DNA from: Clostridiaceae bacterium Marseille-Q4149
GTDB taxonomy: Bacteria > Bacillota > Clostridia > Oscillospirales > Oscillospiraceae
Direction: 5' to 3'
NCBI GenBank assembly: GCA_018228685.1
Contig: CP073691.1
Coordinates: 1,488,001-1,552,000 of the forward strand
DNA length: 64,000 nucleotides
Below the pieces are notes generated by a model. It had not been told where the DNA came from. It saw nothing but the letters and a program-made list of their open reading frames with translations, and made no database searches. The stretch's first letter is position 1. Each line of letters opens with the position of its first letter. Shown here in pieces: positions 8,178 through 16,864 of the stretch. Position numbers and translations under genes: made by a program.

Positions 8178-8792
8178 ATGGACAACAACTTCAACCGCGT
8201 GCGCCTGTGCGGGCGGGCCGCCGGGGAGCCGGAGCTGTCCCACATAAACCACGGCGAGAGCTTTTACCGCTTTCCCCTGTCGGTGGAGCGGCTTTCCGGC
8301 CAGGAGGATCGGCTGCCGGTGATTTTGCCCCGGCCGCTGCTGGAGGCCCACCCCGTACATACCGGGGACGTGCTGACCCTTACCGGCCAGCTGCGCTCCT
8401 TCAACAACCGCAGCGGCCAGGGTCCCCGGCTGGTGATCTCCGTGTTCGTCCGGGAGCTGGTCCCCGGCGGCGCGGCCCCCTTTAACCAGATTCAGCTCTC
8501 CGGCATTCTGTGCAAAACTCCCACCCTGCGCCGGACGCCTCTGGGCCGGGAAATCTGCGACCTGATCCTGGCGGTGAACCGCCGGTACGGCCGGGCGGAC
8601 TACCTGCCCTGCATCGCCTGGGGCGTCATCGCCCAGCAGACGGCCATCCTGCCGGTGGGCTCCCGGCTGACGGTGGAGGGCCGGGTCCAGAGCCGGGGCT
8701 ACACGAAAACCGTGGACGGCGTGGGACAGGAGCGCACCGCCTATGAGGTGTCCATCATGCGCCCGGCGGAGCCGGAGGAATTTTTCCTGTAA
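8178..8792 (+). CDS. Single-stranded DNA-binding-like protein with two OB folds
   Basis: A 204-residue protein that reads as two consecutive OB-fold segments. The first starts MDNNFNRVRLCGRAAGEPELS and the second NQIQLSGILCKTPTLRRTPLG. The second shows the typical SSB pattern: GREICDLILAVNRRYGRADYLPCIAWG, then GSRLTVEGRVQSR. The first half is more diverged. This two-domain SSB-like architecture occurs in Clostridia alongside a standard ssb gene, so it is probably an accessory SSB. The start at 8178 follows GAGGAGG; an upstream in-frame extension is not supported. Confidence 0.8.
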   Translation: MDNNFNRVRLCGRAAGEPELSHINHGESFYRFPLSVERLSGQEDRLPVILPRPLLEAHPVHTGDVLTLTGQLRSFNNRSGQGPRLVISVFVRELVPGGAAPFNQIQLSGILCKTPTLRRTPLGREICDLILAVNRRYGRADYLPCIAWGVIAQQTAILPVGSRLTVEGRVQSRGYTKTVDGVGQERTAYEVSIMRPAEPEEFFL

Positions 8793-8819
8793 GACCGCCC
8801 CCCGGGGTGAAAATCCGCC

Positions 8820-8849
8820 TTGCAGGGTCCTTTCCCTCCGTGCTATAAT
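8820..8849 (+). promoter_or_regulatory. Promoter of the aldo/keto reductase gene
   Basis: TTGCAG at 8820-8825 and TGCTATAAT (extended -10, TATAAT at 8844-8849) are 18 bp apart. Confidence 0.75.
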
Positions 8850-8882
8850 GGGGGAAACATCCCAACCAAGGAGGAACCTTAC

Positions 8883-10076
8883 ATGATCTACACCGATTTT
8901 CACGGAGAGAAGCTGTCCCTGCTGGGCTTCGGCACCATGCGTCTGCCGCTGGTTCCCGGCGGCGGCCCGGCGGACATCGACGAGAAAACCACGGCGGACA
9001 TGGTCCGCTATGCCATGGACCACGGCGTCAACTATTTCGACACCGCCTATCCCTACCACGGCGGCATGTCCGAGCGGGTCATCGGCCGGGTGCTGAAGGA
9101 CTATGACCGCCAGAGCTTCTATCTGGCCACCAAATACCCCGGCCACCAGATCAGCGACAGCTACGACCCCGCTGCCATCTTTGAGGAGCAGCTCCAGAAG
9201 TGCGGCGTGGAGTATTTCGACTTCTACCTGCTGCACAATGTGTACGAGAAGTCCATCGAGACGTATACCGATCCCCGCTGGGGCATCATCGACTATTTTC
9301 TGGAGCAGAAGAAGAACGGCCGCATCCGTCACCTGGGCTTCTCCTCCCACGGCGGCGTGGAGCTGCTGGAGAGCTTCCTGTCCCGCTACGGCAAGGACAT
9401 GGAATTCTGTCAGATCCAGCTGAACTATCTGGACTGGACCATGCAGGACGCCAAGGCCAAGTGCGAGCTGCTGCGCCGGTACAGCATCCCCATCTGGGTC
9501 ATGGAGCCCGTCCGGGGCGGCCGCCTGGCCTCCCTGACGCCGGAGGCGGAGTCCGAGCTCCACGCCCTGCGGCCGGAGGAGTCCACCGCTGCCTGGGCCT
9601 TCCGCTTCCTCCAGGGGGTGGAGGGGGTCCAGATGATCCTCAGCGGCATGACCACCCCCGCCCAGATGGAGGACAACGTCCGCACCTTTGAAGAACGCCG
9701 CCCCCTGACGGACCAGGAGGAGAAGGTCCTGCTGGACATCGCTCAGGGCATGTACGGCGCCGTGCCCTGCACCGCCTGCCGCTACTGCTGCGACGGCTGC
9801 CCCATGGGCCTGGACATTCCCATGCTGCTGAAGCTGTATAACGAGGCCAAGTTCTCCCCCAACTTCAACATCGGCATGCGGGTGGAGGCTTTGCCGGAGG
9901 ACAAGCGCCCCGCCGCCTGCGTGGGCTGCGGCCAGTGCGCCCGGGTCTGTCCCCAGAACATCGACATTCCCGCCGCCCTGGCGGACCTGAACGAGGTGCT
10001 GAAGAAGATCCCCAGCTGGGCCGACATCTGCCGGGAACGGGAGGAAGCCGCCCGCCGGGCGAGAGAAGCCAAGTAA
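8883..10076 (+). CDS. Aldo/keto reductase with C-terminal ferredoxin domain
   Basis: A 397-residue protein. An N-terminal aldo/keto reductase barrel (GFGTMRLP, DTAYPYHGG, LATKYPG) occupies about residues 1-285. A C-terminal region with two cysteine clusters (CTACRYCCDGCPMG and CVGCGQCARVCPQNIDIP) should bind [4Fe-4S] clusters. This fusion is common in anaerobes and is thought to act as an oxidoreductase coupled to ferredoxin rather than only NADPH; the substrate is unknown. The ATG at 8883 follows AAGGAGG. The methyltransferase gene follows one base after its stop, so the two are probably cotranscribed. Confidence 0.9.
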   Translation: MIYTDFHGEKLSLLGFGTMRLPLVPGGGPADIDEKTTADMVRYAMDHGVNYFDTAYPYHGGMSERVIGRVLKDYDRQSFYLATKYPGHQISDSYDPAAIFEEQLQKCGVEYFDFYLLHNVYEKSIETYTDPRWGIIDYFLEQKKNGRIRHLGFSSHGGVELLESFLSRYGKDMEFCQIQLNYLDWTMQDAKAKCELLRRYSIPIWVMEPVRGGRLASLTPEAESELHALRPEESTAAWAFRFLQGVEGVQMILSGMTTPAQMEDNVRTFEERRPLTDQEEKVLLDIAQGMYGAVPCTACRYCCDGCPMGLDIPMLLKLYNEAKFSPNFNIGMRVEALPEDKRPAACVGCGQCARVCPQNIDIPAALADLNEVLKKIPSWADICREREEAARRAREAK

Positions 10077-10077
10077 C

Positions 10078-10899
10078 ATGGCCCATATCATCGAAATCAC
10101 CGATTTTTCCGCCCCGGAGCTGGATATCTACGCCCGGCTGACGGAAAACCAGCTGGTGAACCGGGCCGACCCGGAAAACGCCCTGTTCGTGGCGGAGAGT
10201 CCCCTGGTCATCGGCCGGGCTCTGGACGCCGGGTGCACGCCGGTGTCCTTCCTGATGGAGCGCAAGCACATCGAGGGAAAAGGCGCGGAGGTGCTGGCCC
10301 GCTGCCCGGCGGATATCCCGGTATACGCGGCGGACCTGCCGGTGCTGACCCAGCTGACGGGCTTCCACCTGACCCGGGGGATGCTGTGCGCCATGCGGCG
10401 GCCCCGGCTTCCCTCCGTGGCGGAGGTCTGCGCCAATGCCCGGCGCATTGCCGTGCTGGAAAACATCATGAATCCCACCAACATCGGGGCCATTTTCCGG
10501 TCCGCCGCCGCTCTGAACGTGGACGCGGTGCTGCTGACCGCCGCCGGCAGCGACCCCCTGTACCGCCGGGCGGCCCGGGTCAGCATGGGCAACGTGTTCC
10601 TGGTGCCCTGGACGTATCTGCCGGAGGGGGAGAGCTGGCCGGAGCTGCTGCATGAGCTGGGCTTCAAAACCGTGGCCCTGGCCCTGCGGGACGACTCCCT
10701 GGCCCTGAACGATCCCCGCCTGCTGGCGGAGCCGAAGCTGGCCATGGTGCTGGGCACCGAGGGGGACGGCCTGGCCTCCTCCACCATCGCCGCCTGCGAT
10801 TACACCGTGAAAATTCCCATGTCCCACGGGGTAGATTCCCTGAACGTGGCCGCCGCCAGTGCCGTGGCCTTTTACCAGCTGGCCCTGCTGAACGGATAA
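10078..10899 (+). CDS. TrmH/SpoU-family RNA methyltransferase
   Basis: A 273-residue SPOUT methyltransferase of the TrmH group, which 2'-O-methylates ribose in tRNA or rRNA using SAM. The SPOUT knot motifs are visible: NIMNPTNIGAIFRSAAAL, then LVLGTEGDGL-like (MVLGTEGDGLASS) and IPMSHGVDSLNVAAASAV near the C-terminus. The N-terminal part (ADPENALFVAESPLVIGRALD) is the substrate-binding domain. It directly follows the aldo/keto reductase gene and ends at a strong terminator. The RNA target cannot be derived from the sequence. Confidence 0.9.
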   Translation: MAHIIEITDFSAPELDIYARLTENQLVNRADPENALFVAESPLVIGRALDAGCTPVSFLMERKHIEGKGAEVLARCPADIPVYAADLPVLTQLTGFHLTRGMLCAMRRPRLPSVAEVCANARRIAVLENIMNPTNIGAIFRSAAALNVDAVLLTAAGSDPLYRRAARVSMGNVFLVPWTYLPEGESWPELLHELGFKTVALALRDDSLALNDPRLLAEPKLAMVLGTEGDGLASSTIAACDYTVKIPMSHGVDSLNVAAASAVAFYQLALLNG

Positions 10900-10947
10900 A
10901 AAAAGCCTGTGTATTCGGTGCAATTGCACCGAATACACAGGCTTTTT
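10900..10947. terminator. Bidirectional terminator
   Basis: A nearly perfect palindrome of about 48 bases (A5 GCCTGTGTATTCGGTG and its complement) with A and T runs on both sides serves the convergent trmH-like gene and the Na/Pi cotransporter gene. Confidence 0.95.
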
Positions 10948-12679
10948 ATATTCGATACTTCTGCTCATAGGCCTGGACCCGGCTGTCGAAGGCCGGGTCC
11001 CGCTGCCGGGCCGCCAGCTGGGCGGCATGGAGATTCCGGTTCCCGGCGGACAGGTCCGCCACGCACTCCATGATGTTGCAGCAGTGGTCCGCCGCCCGCT
11101 CCAGGTCCGTCAGCACGTCCGACCACACGAAGCTCAGCTCCATGGCCCCCTCCCCCGGCTGCGTTTCCCGGATGCGCCGGGCCCGCAGCCGCTGCCGCAG
11201 ACCGTCGATGACCTGCTCCAGGGCCTCCACCTGCCCCAGGGCGGCGGCGTCCTCCCGGCGGAAGGCCGCCAACGCCAGGTCCGCGATCTCCTCCACCGCC
11301 TCCGTCAGCACCCGGAGCTGCCGCCGGTCCTCCGGCGGCAGCTCAATTTTCCGGTCCCGCAGCTCCTCCCCGCTTTCCAGCAGGTTCATGGCGTGATCCC
11401 CCAGCCGCTCCAGGTCGCCCATGAGCATCAGCAGCTCCGCCGCCCGGGCGCTGTCCCGGCGGGTCAGGGTCCGTCCGCCCAGCCGCACCAGAAACGTGCC
11501 CAGGGCGTCCTCCAGGCCGTCGATGCGCTCCTCCTGCCGCCGCAGCTCCCGGGCCGAGTCGGGGTGCACCTCCGTCAGGGCCTGAATCCCCCGGCGCAGG
11601 TTGTCCCGGGCCAGGTCCGCCATTTCCAGGGTCAGCTCCCGGCACCTTTCCAGGGCCGCCGCCGGAGCCGCCAGCAGACGGGGATCCGGCTCCGCGGAGG
11701 GCGTCTCCTCTCCGGGCAGCAGCCGCAGCACCGCCCGCTCCAGCAGGCCCGCCGCCGGAAACAGCGCCGCCGTACACAGCAGGTTGAAGGCCGTGTGGAT
11801 AACGGCCACCCCCGGCAGGGTCACGGCCCGGTCCAGAATGGCCGGAGCCGCCAGCGCCTTCACCAGCCAGAACACCCCCAGCCAGATACCCGCCCCGGCC
11901 AGGTTGAACAGCAGATGCACCAGCGCCGCCCGCCGGGCGCTGCGGCTGGCCCCCACGGAGGACAGCATCGCCGTCACGCAGGTGCCGATGTTCTGGCCCA
12001 TGACGATGGGGATGGCGGCCCCCACCGTCACCTGTCCGCTGGCGGCCAGGGCCTGCAATATCCCCACCGAGGCGGAGCTGGACTGGATCACCGCCGTCAG
12101 CACCGCCCCGGCCAGCACCCCCAGCAGGGGGCTGCCGAAGGCCGTGAACAGCTGCCGGAACCCCTCCGCCCGGGCCAGGCCCGATACAGCGGCGGTCATG
12201 ATCTCCATGCCCTGCATCAGAACGGCAAAGCCCAGCAGGGCCTGGCCGGTGTCCCGGCGGCTGCCCTTTCCGGCCAGATACGCCGCAATGCCCCACAGAC
12301 TCAGCAGGGGCACAAAGCCCGCCGGGCGCAGCAGCCGCCCCAGGGCGCCGCCGCCCTCCAGACCTCCCAGGCTCAGCAGCCAGGGCGTCACCGTGGTGCC
12401 CACGTTGGTGCCCATGATGACCCCCACCGCCTGGCGGAGGGTCAGCATGCCGGAGTTCACGAAGCCCACCACCATCACCATGGCCGCCGATGAGCTCTGC
12501 ACCGCCGCCGTCACCGCCAGGCCCGTGAAAAATCCCGCCCAGCGGCTGCGAGTCATCCGCCGCAGCAGGCCCTCCAGCCGTCCCCCGGCCCGGCGCTGCA
12601 GCGCCTCCGCCATGATCTGCATGCCGAACAGAAACAGGCACAGTCCGCCCAGGGCGGTCAATCCGTCAAAAATGTCCAT
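10946..12679 (-). CDS. Na/Pi cotransporter family protein with PhoU-like domain
   Basis: A 577-residue protein. The N-terminal half (about residues 1-310) has two PF02690-type repeats with the QSSSA motifs (VQSSSAAMVMVV and IQSSSASVGILQ) and several membrane helices, characteristic of NptA/YjbB sodium-phosphate carriers. The C-terminal 230 residues are helical and resemble PhoU (LERLGDHAMNL, LERAADHCCNIMECV). It could import or export phosphate with sodium. The gene is alone, with GGAGAGGAGG ahead of its ATG. Confidence 0.88.
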   Translation of the reverse strand: MDIFDGLTALGGLCLFLFGMQIMAEALQRRAGGRLEGLLRRMTRSRWAGFFTGLAVTAAVQSSSAAMVMVVGFVNSGMLTLRQAVGVIMGTNVGTTVTPWLLSLGGLEGGGALGRLLRPAGFVPLLSLWGIAAYLAGKGSRRDTGQALLGFAVLMQGMEIMTAAVSGLARAEGFRQLFTAFGSPLLGVLAGAVLTAVIQSSSASVGILQALAASGQVTVGAAIPIVMGQNIGTCVTAMLSSVGASRSARRAALVHLLFNLAGAGIWLGVFWLVKALAAPAILDRAVTLPGVAVIHTAFNLLCTAALFPAAGLLERAVLRLLPGEETPSAEPDPRLLAAPAAALERCRELTLEMADLARDNLRRGIQALTEVHPDSARELRRQEERIDGLEDALGTFLVRLGGRTLTRRDSARAAELLMLMGDLERLGDHAMNLLESGEELRDRKIELPPEDRRQLRVLTEAVEEIADLALAAFRREDAAALGQVEALEQVIDGLRQRLRARRIRETQPGEGAMELSFVWSDVLTDLERAADHCCNIMECVADLSAGNRNLHAAQLAARQRDPAFDSRVQAYEQKYRI

Positions 12680-12904
12680 GCGCGCCTCCTCTCCCCTTTA
12701 GCATGCCCCGCTGCCGTCCGTCCAAATCGCAGGCATTTGTCCGTGTCGCGCGTACTTTTTGTCATTTTGTGTCGTTCGTGCAAATTACGCAGCCGCCGCC
12801 GGACAAATTTGTGGCTTTTCCCATCTTTACTTTATCTCGGTAGTGTGGTAGCGTATTAGCATACTAAATCGCCCGGTGATAGGGGCCGGGGAATGGAGGA
12901 AATC

Positions 12905-13714
12905 ATGAAAAATATCATCCGCCGCGGACTGTGCCTGCTCCTGCTGCTGGCTATGACCGCCGCCATGGCCGCCTGCGGCCCGAAGAACACCAACACCGAC
13001 GCCGACGAGAAAACCATGGTCTACGCCGTGGAGGCCGGGTCCGCCGGTGAGGATGTGGCCAAGGAGAAGGGCTGGACCGTCAACAGTGTCCAGGATCAGG
13101 CCGCCGCCCTGATGGAGGTGGCCGCCGGTACCTCCGACGCCGCCGTCATCGACCTACTGATGGCCGAGGCCATGATCGGGCCCGACACCAGCTATCCCAA
13201 CCTGACCTATACCGACAGCCTCACCCAGGAGGAGTACGGCATCGGCTGCCGCCAGGGCTCTGACCTGGCCGACTTCATCACCTCCGTTCTGGCCGAGGCC
13301 TATCAGGACGGCACCACCCAGACCCTGGCCCGGCAGTTCGGCATCCGGGAGGACCTGCTGGCGGAGATGCCCCAGACCGGCTATACCGAGGATGCCGGCG
13401 GCGACGTGGCTTATATCCGGGGCAAGGGCACCCTGGTGGTGGGCATCACGGAGTTTGCCCCCATGGACTATAAGGACGACAACGGCCAGTGGACCGGCTT
13501 TGACGCGGAGCTGGCCCGGCTGGTAGCCCAGCGCCTGGGAGTGGACGTGGAGTTCGTCATCATTGAGTGGGGCCAGAAGGTCAACGAGCTCAACAGCAAG
13601 GCCATCGACGTGGTGTGGAACGGCATGACCCTCACCGACGGCGTGCAGACCGCCATGACCTGCACCCCCGCCTACTGCTGCAACGCCCAGGTCATCGTGG
13701 TCCCCGCCGCATAA
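12905..13714 (+). CDS. Amino-acid ABC transporter binding lipoprotein, apparently circularly permuted
   Basis: A 269-residue extracytoplasmic binding protein of the SBP_bac_3 type. A lipoprotein signal peptide ends in AMAAC (lipobox), so Lgt should anchor it. The order of the lobes is unusual. The segment normally found in the C-terminal lobe comes first (MVYAVEAGSAGED, AAALMEVAAGTSDAAVIDLLMA, EEYGIGCRQGSDL). The normal N-terminal lobe comes last (KGTLVVGITEFAPMDYKD, WTGFDAELARLVAQRLGV, IDVVWNGMTLT, NAQVIVVPA). The start at 12905 is used since the ATG at 12893 itself contains the GGAGGA Shine-Dalgarno. The permease and ATPase genes follow immediately. Confidence 0.85.
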   Translation: MKNIIRRGLCLLLLLAMTAAMAACGPKNTNTDADEKTMVYAVEAGSAGEDVAKEKGWTVNSVQDQAAALMEVAAGTSDAAVIDLLMAEAMIGPDTSYPNLTYTDSLTQEEYGIGCRQGSDLADFITSVLAEAYQDGTTQTLARQFGIREDLLAEMPQTGYTEDAGGDVAYIRGKGTLVVGITEFAPMDYKDDNGQWTGFDAELARLVAQRLGVDVEFVIIEWGQKVNELNSKAIDVVWNGMTLTDGVQTAMTCTPAYCCNAQVIVVPAA

Positions 13715-13718
13715 GGCC

Positions 13719-14366
13719 ATGTTCTGGACCGTAACCCTTTCCCTGCTGCAGGGGATGCGCCAGGCCGCCGTCCTGTTTGGGCTGACGTTGGCGTTCTCCC
13801 TGCCGCTGGGCCTGCTGGTGGCCGTGGGCTCCATGAGCCGCTGCCGCCCGGTGCGGGCGGTGTTCGACGCCCTGGTGTGGGTGATCCGGGGCACGCCCCT
13901 GGTGCTGCAGCTGATCATCATTTTCTACGGCCCCGGCCTGTGGTTCGGTCACAACATCTGGGGCAGCAACCGGATGCTGGCGTGCACCGTGGCCTTTGTG
14001 CTGAACTACGCCTGCTATTTCTCCGTGATCTACCGGGGCGGCATCCAGGCCGTCCCGGCGGGTCAGCGGGAGGCCGGTCAGGTGCTGGGCCTCACCCGCC
14101 GCCAGATCTTCTTCAAAATCACCCTGCTTCAGGTGGTGAAGCGGATCCTGCCTCCCATGTCCAACGAGATCATCACCCTGGTGAAGGACACGTCCCTGGC
14201 CCGGATCATCGCCATCGTGGAGCTGACCAAGGCCGGTGAGGACTATGTGAAGACCGCCGGGATCACCTGGCCCCTGTTCTATACCGGGGTATACTATCTG
14301 CTGTTTGTGGGGCTTCTGACGCTGCTGTTCCGGTATCTGGAGCACCGTCTGAGCTTTTTCCGCTGA
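13719..14366 (+). CDS. Amino-acid ABC transporter permease
   Basis: A 215-residue inner-membrane permease of the HisM/GlnP family. It has several hydrophobic helices and the EAA-type loop near REAGQVLGLTRRQIFFKITLLQ, which contacts the ATPase. It starts two bases after the stop of the binding-protein gene and is followed 12 bases later by the ATPase gene, forming a three-gene operon for uptake of a polar or charged amino acid. The substrate cannot be read from the sequence. Confidence 0.93.
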   Translation: MFWTVTLSLLQGMRQAAVLFGLTLAFSLPLGLLVAVGSMSRCRPVRAVFDALVWVIRGTPLVLQLIIIFYGPGLWFGHNIWGSNRMLACTVAFVLNYACYFSVIYRGGIQAVPAGQREAGQVLGLTRRQIFFKITLLQVVKRILPPMSNEIITLVKDTSLARIIAIVELTKAGEDYVKTAGITWPLFYTGVYYLLFVGLLTLLFRYLEHRLSFFR

Positions 14367-14378
14367 AAGGAGGAGCAC

Positions 14379-15137
14379 ATGTCCTATCTGAGCGTTGCGC
14401 ACCTGGAAAAATCCTTCGGCAGCACCCGGGTGCTGCGGGATGTGAGCTTCGACCTGCCGGAAGGGGAGACGCTGTCCGTCATCGGCTCCTCCGGCAGCGG
14501 GAAAACCACCCTGCTGCGGTGCCTGAACTTCCTGGAGCGGCCGGACGCCGGGGTGATCTCCCTGCGGGACCAGACCCTGCTGGACGGGTCCCGCCCCCCG
14601 GTGCGGGAGCGGGAGCTGCGGGAAAAGCGCCTGCATTTCGGTCTGGTGTTCCAGGATTTCAACCTGTTTCCACAATACACCGCCCTGGAAAACGTGACCC
14701 TGGCCAGGCGTCTTGCCAAGTTGCCCGGCGAATCGGAGGCGGACATCCGGGACCGGGGGCTGGCTCTGCTGGAGCAGATGGGCCTGTCCGACCGGGCGGG
14801 CCACTATCCCCACCAGCTCTCCGGCGGCCAGAAGCAGCGGGTGGCCATCGCCCGGGCTTTGTGCATGGAGCCGGACGTGCTGTGCTTCGACGAGCCCACC
14901 TCCGCCCTGGATCCGGAGCTTACCGGCGAGGTGCTGCGGGTCATCCGCCAGCTGGCCGACCGCCGCACCACCATGATCGTGGTGACCCACGAGATGGCCT
15001 TCGCCCGGGACGTGGCGGACCGGCTGATCTTCATGGACGGCGGCGTCATCGTGGAGCAGGGGGACCCCCGGCAGGTGATCAACCATCCCCGGATGGAGCG
15101 CACCCGCCAGTTCCTTTCCCGGTACACCGGGGTATAA
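14379..15137 (+). CDS. Amino-acid ABC transporter ATP-binding protein
   Basis: A 252-residue ABC ATPase of the GlnQ/HisP class. Walker A is GSSGSGKTT, the ABC signature is LSGGQKQRVAIARAL, Walker B is VLCFDEPTSALDPE, and the H-loop is in VVTHEMAFA. It is the last gene of the operon with the permuted binding protein and the permease and is followed by a terminator. Confidence 0.95.
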   Translation: MSYLSVAHLEKSFGSTRVLRDVSFDLPEGETLSVIGSSGSGKTTLLRCLNFLERPDAGVISLRDQTLLDGSRPPVRERELREKRLHFGLVFQDFNLFPQYTALENVTLARRLAKLPGESEADIRDRGLALLEQMGLSDRAGHYPHQLSGGQKQRVAIARALCMEPDVLCFDEPTSALDPELTGEVLRVIRQLADRRTTMIVVTHEMAFARDVADRLIFMDGGVIVEQGDPRQVINHPRMERTRQFLSRYTGV

Positions 15138-15138
15138 A

Positions 15139-15172
15139 AAACCGGACTCCGGCGTCTGCCGGAGTCCGGTTC
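15139..15172 (+). terminator. Terminator of the ABC transporter operon
   Basis: A 14 bp perfect stem, AACCGGACTCCGGC with its complement, around a GTCT loop. No T run follows; the next palindrome begins three bases later. Confidence 0.75.
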
Positions 15173-15175
15173 AGC

Positions 15176-15202
15176 TTGTCAAAAAAGGCTTTTTTGACAA
15201 GT
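15176..15202. repeat. TTGTCAAAAAAG palindrome
   Basis: Arms CTTGTCAAAAAAG and CTTTTTTGACAAG meet around a single G. The same motif family is present at 7113-7145 and, as a half site, at 35615-35626. Confidence 0.75.
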
Positions 15203-15216
15203 CTGAAATAAACGGC

Positions 15217-15243
15217 AAAAGGGGCTGCCTTCCGGCAGCCCCT
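15217..15243 (-). terminator. Terminator of the atoDA transcript
   Basis: Stem GGGGCTGCC/GGCAGCCCC with a TTCC loop, followed on the minus strand by TTTTGCC, downstream of atoA. Confidence 0.8.
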
Positions 15244-15265
15244 CTGTTTGCAGGGATTCTATCAA

Positions 15266-15934
15266 TCAGTCGATCATGGACTTCAGGTTCTCGGCGACAG
15301 TGATGGGGGCAGCGGTGGCAGCCTTCACTTGCTCGACGGTGAACTCGGGGTTGATCTCGGTCATGACCAGGCCGTTCTCGGTGACTTCCAGCACGCACAT
15401 CTCGGTGATGATCTTGTTGACGCAGTGGGAAGCGGTCAGGGGCAGGCGGCACTTCTCGAAGATCTTGGGGTTGCCCTTGGCGGTGTGTTCCATGCAGACG
15501 ATGCACTTGCGGGCGCCGACGCACAGGTCCATAGCGCCGCCCATGCCGGGCATCTTCTTGCCGGGGATGATCCAGTTGGCCAGGTTGCCCTCAGCGTCGA
15601 CCTCCAGAGCGCCCAGGAAGCAGGCGTCCACATGGCCGCCGCGGATCAGGCCGAAGTTGGAGGCGGAGTCGATGAAGCCGCCGCCGAAAGCCACGGAGGA
15701 GGGAGAACCACCGGCATCCACCACGTGGTAAGGATCGTAATTGTCGTCGCCTTCCTTGGGGGACTTGCCGGCGGAGACGATACCCAGCTCAGCGTGGATG
15801 ATCAGCTCCACGTCCTTGGGCAGATAGTTGGGGATCAGGGTGGGCAGGCCGATGCCCAGGTTCACGACGTCGCCGTTCTTCAGCTCCTTGGCGCAGCGCT
15901 TGGCGATAAAGCCTTTGATCTCGCTCTTTTCCAT
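15266..15934 (-). CDS. atoA: Butyryl/acetoacetate CoA-transferase, subunit B
   Basis: A 222-residue beta subunit of a class I 3-oxoacid CoA-transferase. The GIGLPTLIPNYL motif and the glutamate in HAELGIV (probable CoA-thioester nucleophile) are visible, as is GGAMDL. In lysine fermentation the enzyme moves CoA from butyryl-CoA to the acetoacetate made by Kce, releasing butyrate and saving the thioester. The gene overlaps atoD by one base and lies downstream of the kam operon in the same direction. Confidence 0.9.
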   Translation of the reverse strand: MEKSEIKGFIAKRCAKELKNGDVVNLGIGLPTLIPNYLPKDVELIIHAELGIVSAGKSPKEGDDNYDPYHVVDAGGSPSSVAFGGGFIDSASNFGLIRGGHVDACFLGALEVDAEGNLANWIIPGKKMPGMGGAMDLCVGARKCIVCMEHTAKGNPKIFEKCRLPLTASHCVNKIITEMCVLEVTENGLVMTEINPEFTVEQVKAATAAPITVAENLKSMID

Positions 15935-16626
15935 TACTTTCTTTCTCCTTCCACGATGTAGTCAACACACATACCATAGGTGTGGATGTTCTCGGGCTCG
16001 ATCTCGCCCACGGGAACCAGATACTCGGTCTCGGCGATGACGGTGTCGGCGGCGGTGGCCATGACAACGTTGAAGTTGCGCATGGTGCCCTTGTACCAGC
16101 AGTTGCCGAACTCGTCGCACTTATAGGTGCCCAGCAGGGCGAAGTCAGCGTGGATGGGCTTCATCAGCAGGTAATCCTTGCCTTCAATGGTTCTGCGGCC
16201 CAGGCAGAAGGGGCTCTCCTCCACCAGGGTGTCGATGCCCACGGGGGTCAGCACGCCGCCAAGGCCAGCGCCGCCGGCGCGGACGCACTCGGCCAGGGTG
16301 CCCTGGGGCAGCAGGTTCACTTCCAGGGTGCCCTCGGTGTTCTGCTGGCCGACTTCGGGAGTCATGCCGACGTGGGTGGCGATGACGCGCTTGACCTGAT
16401 GATTGTGGATCAGCTCAGCGATGCCGAAGAACTCCTCGCCCTTGGGGCCCACCGCGCGGCCCATATCGTTGGCGATCAGGGTCAGGTCCTTGGTGCCCAG
16501 AGCCACCAGCTCCTTGACGATCGCTCTGGCCTGGCCGCAGGCCAGGAAGCCGCCGCACATAATGGTGGCGCCATTGGGGATCATAGCCGCTGCCTCTTTG
16601 GCAGTGATAACAGGTTTCTTTGCCAT
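15934..16626 (-). CDS. atoD: Butyryl/acetoacetate CoA-transferase, subunit A
   Basis: A 230-residue alpha subunit of the same CoA-transferase. The N-terminal AAAMIPNGATIMCGGFLACGQ and the later GGVLTPVGIDTLVEE segment match the SCOT alpha fold. The length agrees with AtoD. It has its own promoter 67 bases upstream, so transferase expression may be partly independent of the lysine riboswitch. The pathway role is inferred from the neighbouring kam genes. Confidence 0.9.
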   Translation of the reverse strand: MAKKPVITAKEAAAMIPNGATIMCGGFLACGQARAIVKELVALGTKDLTLIANDMGRAVGPKGEEFFGIAELIHNHQVKRVIATHVGMTPEVGQQNTEGTLEVNLLPQGTLAECVRAGGAGLGGVLTPVGIDTLVEESPFCLGRRTIEGKDYLLMKPIHADFALLGTYKCDEFGNCWYKGTMRNFNVVMATAADTVIAETEYLVPVGEIEPENIHTYGMCVDYIVEGERK

Positions 16627-16655
16627 TTCAGTTCCTCCTTGTTATTTGTCGTTCT

Positions 16656-16684
16656 CCCAAAAAATAGAATCCCTTCTATTTTCT
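16656..16684 (-). other. AT-rich hairpin in the atoD leader
   Basis: AAAATAGAA and TTCTATTTT pair around GGGA in the transcript between the atoD promoter and its Shine-Dalgarno. It is too AT-rich to be a certain terminator; a role in leader stability is possible. Confidence 0.4.
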
Positions 16685-16692
16685 CACTTGTA

Positions 16693-16721
16693 ATCATAAC
16701 ACTTCTGTGTGGAAAATACAA
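16693..16721 (-). promoter_or_regulatory. Promoter of atoDA
   Basis: On the minus strand TTGTAT (16721-16716) and TATGAT (16698-16693) are 17 bp apart. Confidence 0.65.
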
Positions 16722-16816
16722 GAGATGATTGGTCGATTTTTTCACAAGCAGACAGGTTCGCCGTCAAAAAACTTGGGCAGTGTCCGATATGTGGCGAATT
16801 GTCTGTTTGGCAACAC

Positions 16817-16853
16817 GACCAGACGGCCACCGGAAAAAGTGACCGTCTGGCGT
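16817..16853 (-). other. Intergenic hairpin after kamE
   Basis: A 12 bp stem CCAGACGG(C/T)CAC with one G-U pair lies 12 bases past the kamE stop. It lacks a U run after the stem, so it may be a processing or stabilising hairpin or an imperfect terminator separating kam from ato. Confidence 0.5.
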
Positions 16854-16864
16854 GATGGTTTATT

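Noticed and set aside
12680..12892. Riboswitch or T-box upstream of the amino-acid ABC operon
   Set aside because: A short inverted repeat (CGCCCGG and GGCCGGGG) is present, but no T-box sequence, aptamer core or terminator could be recognised.
16817..16853. Definite terminator between kamE and atoD
   Set aside because: The stem is good, but no U run follows on the transcribed strand; recorded only as a hairpin.
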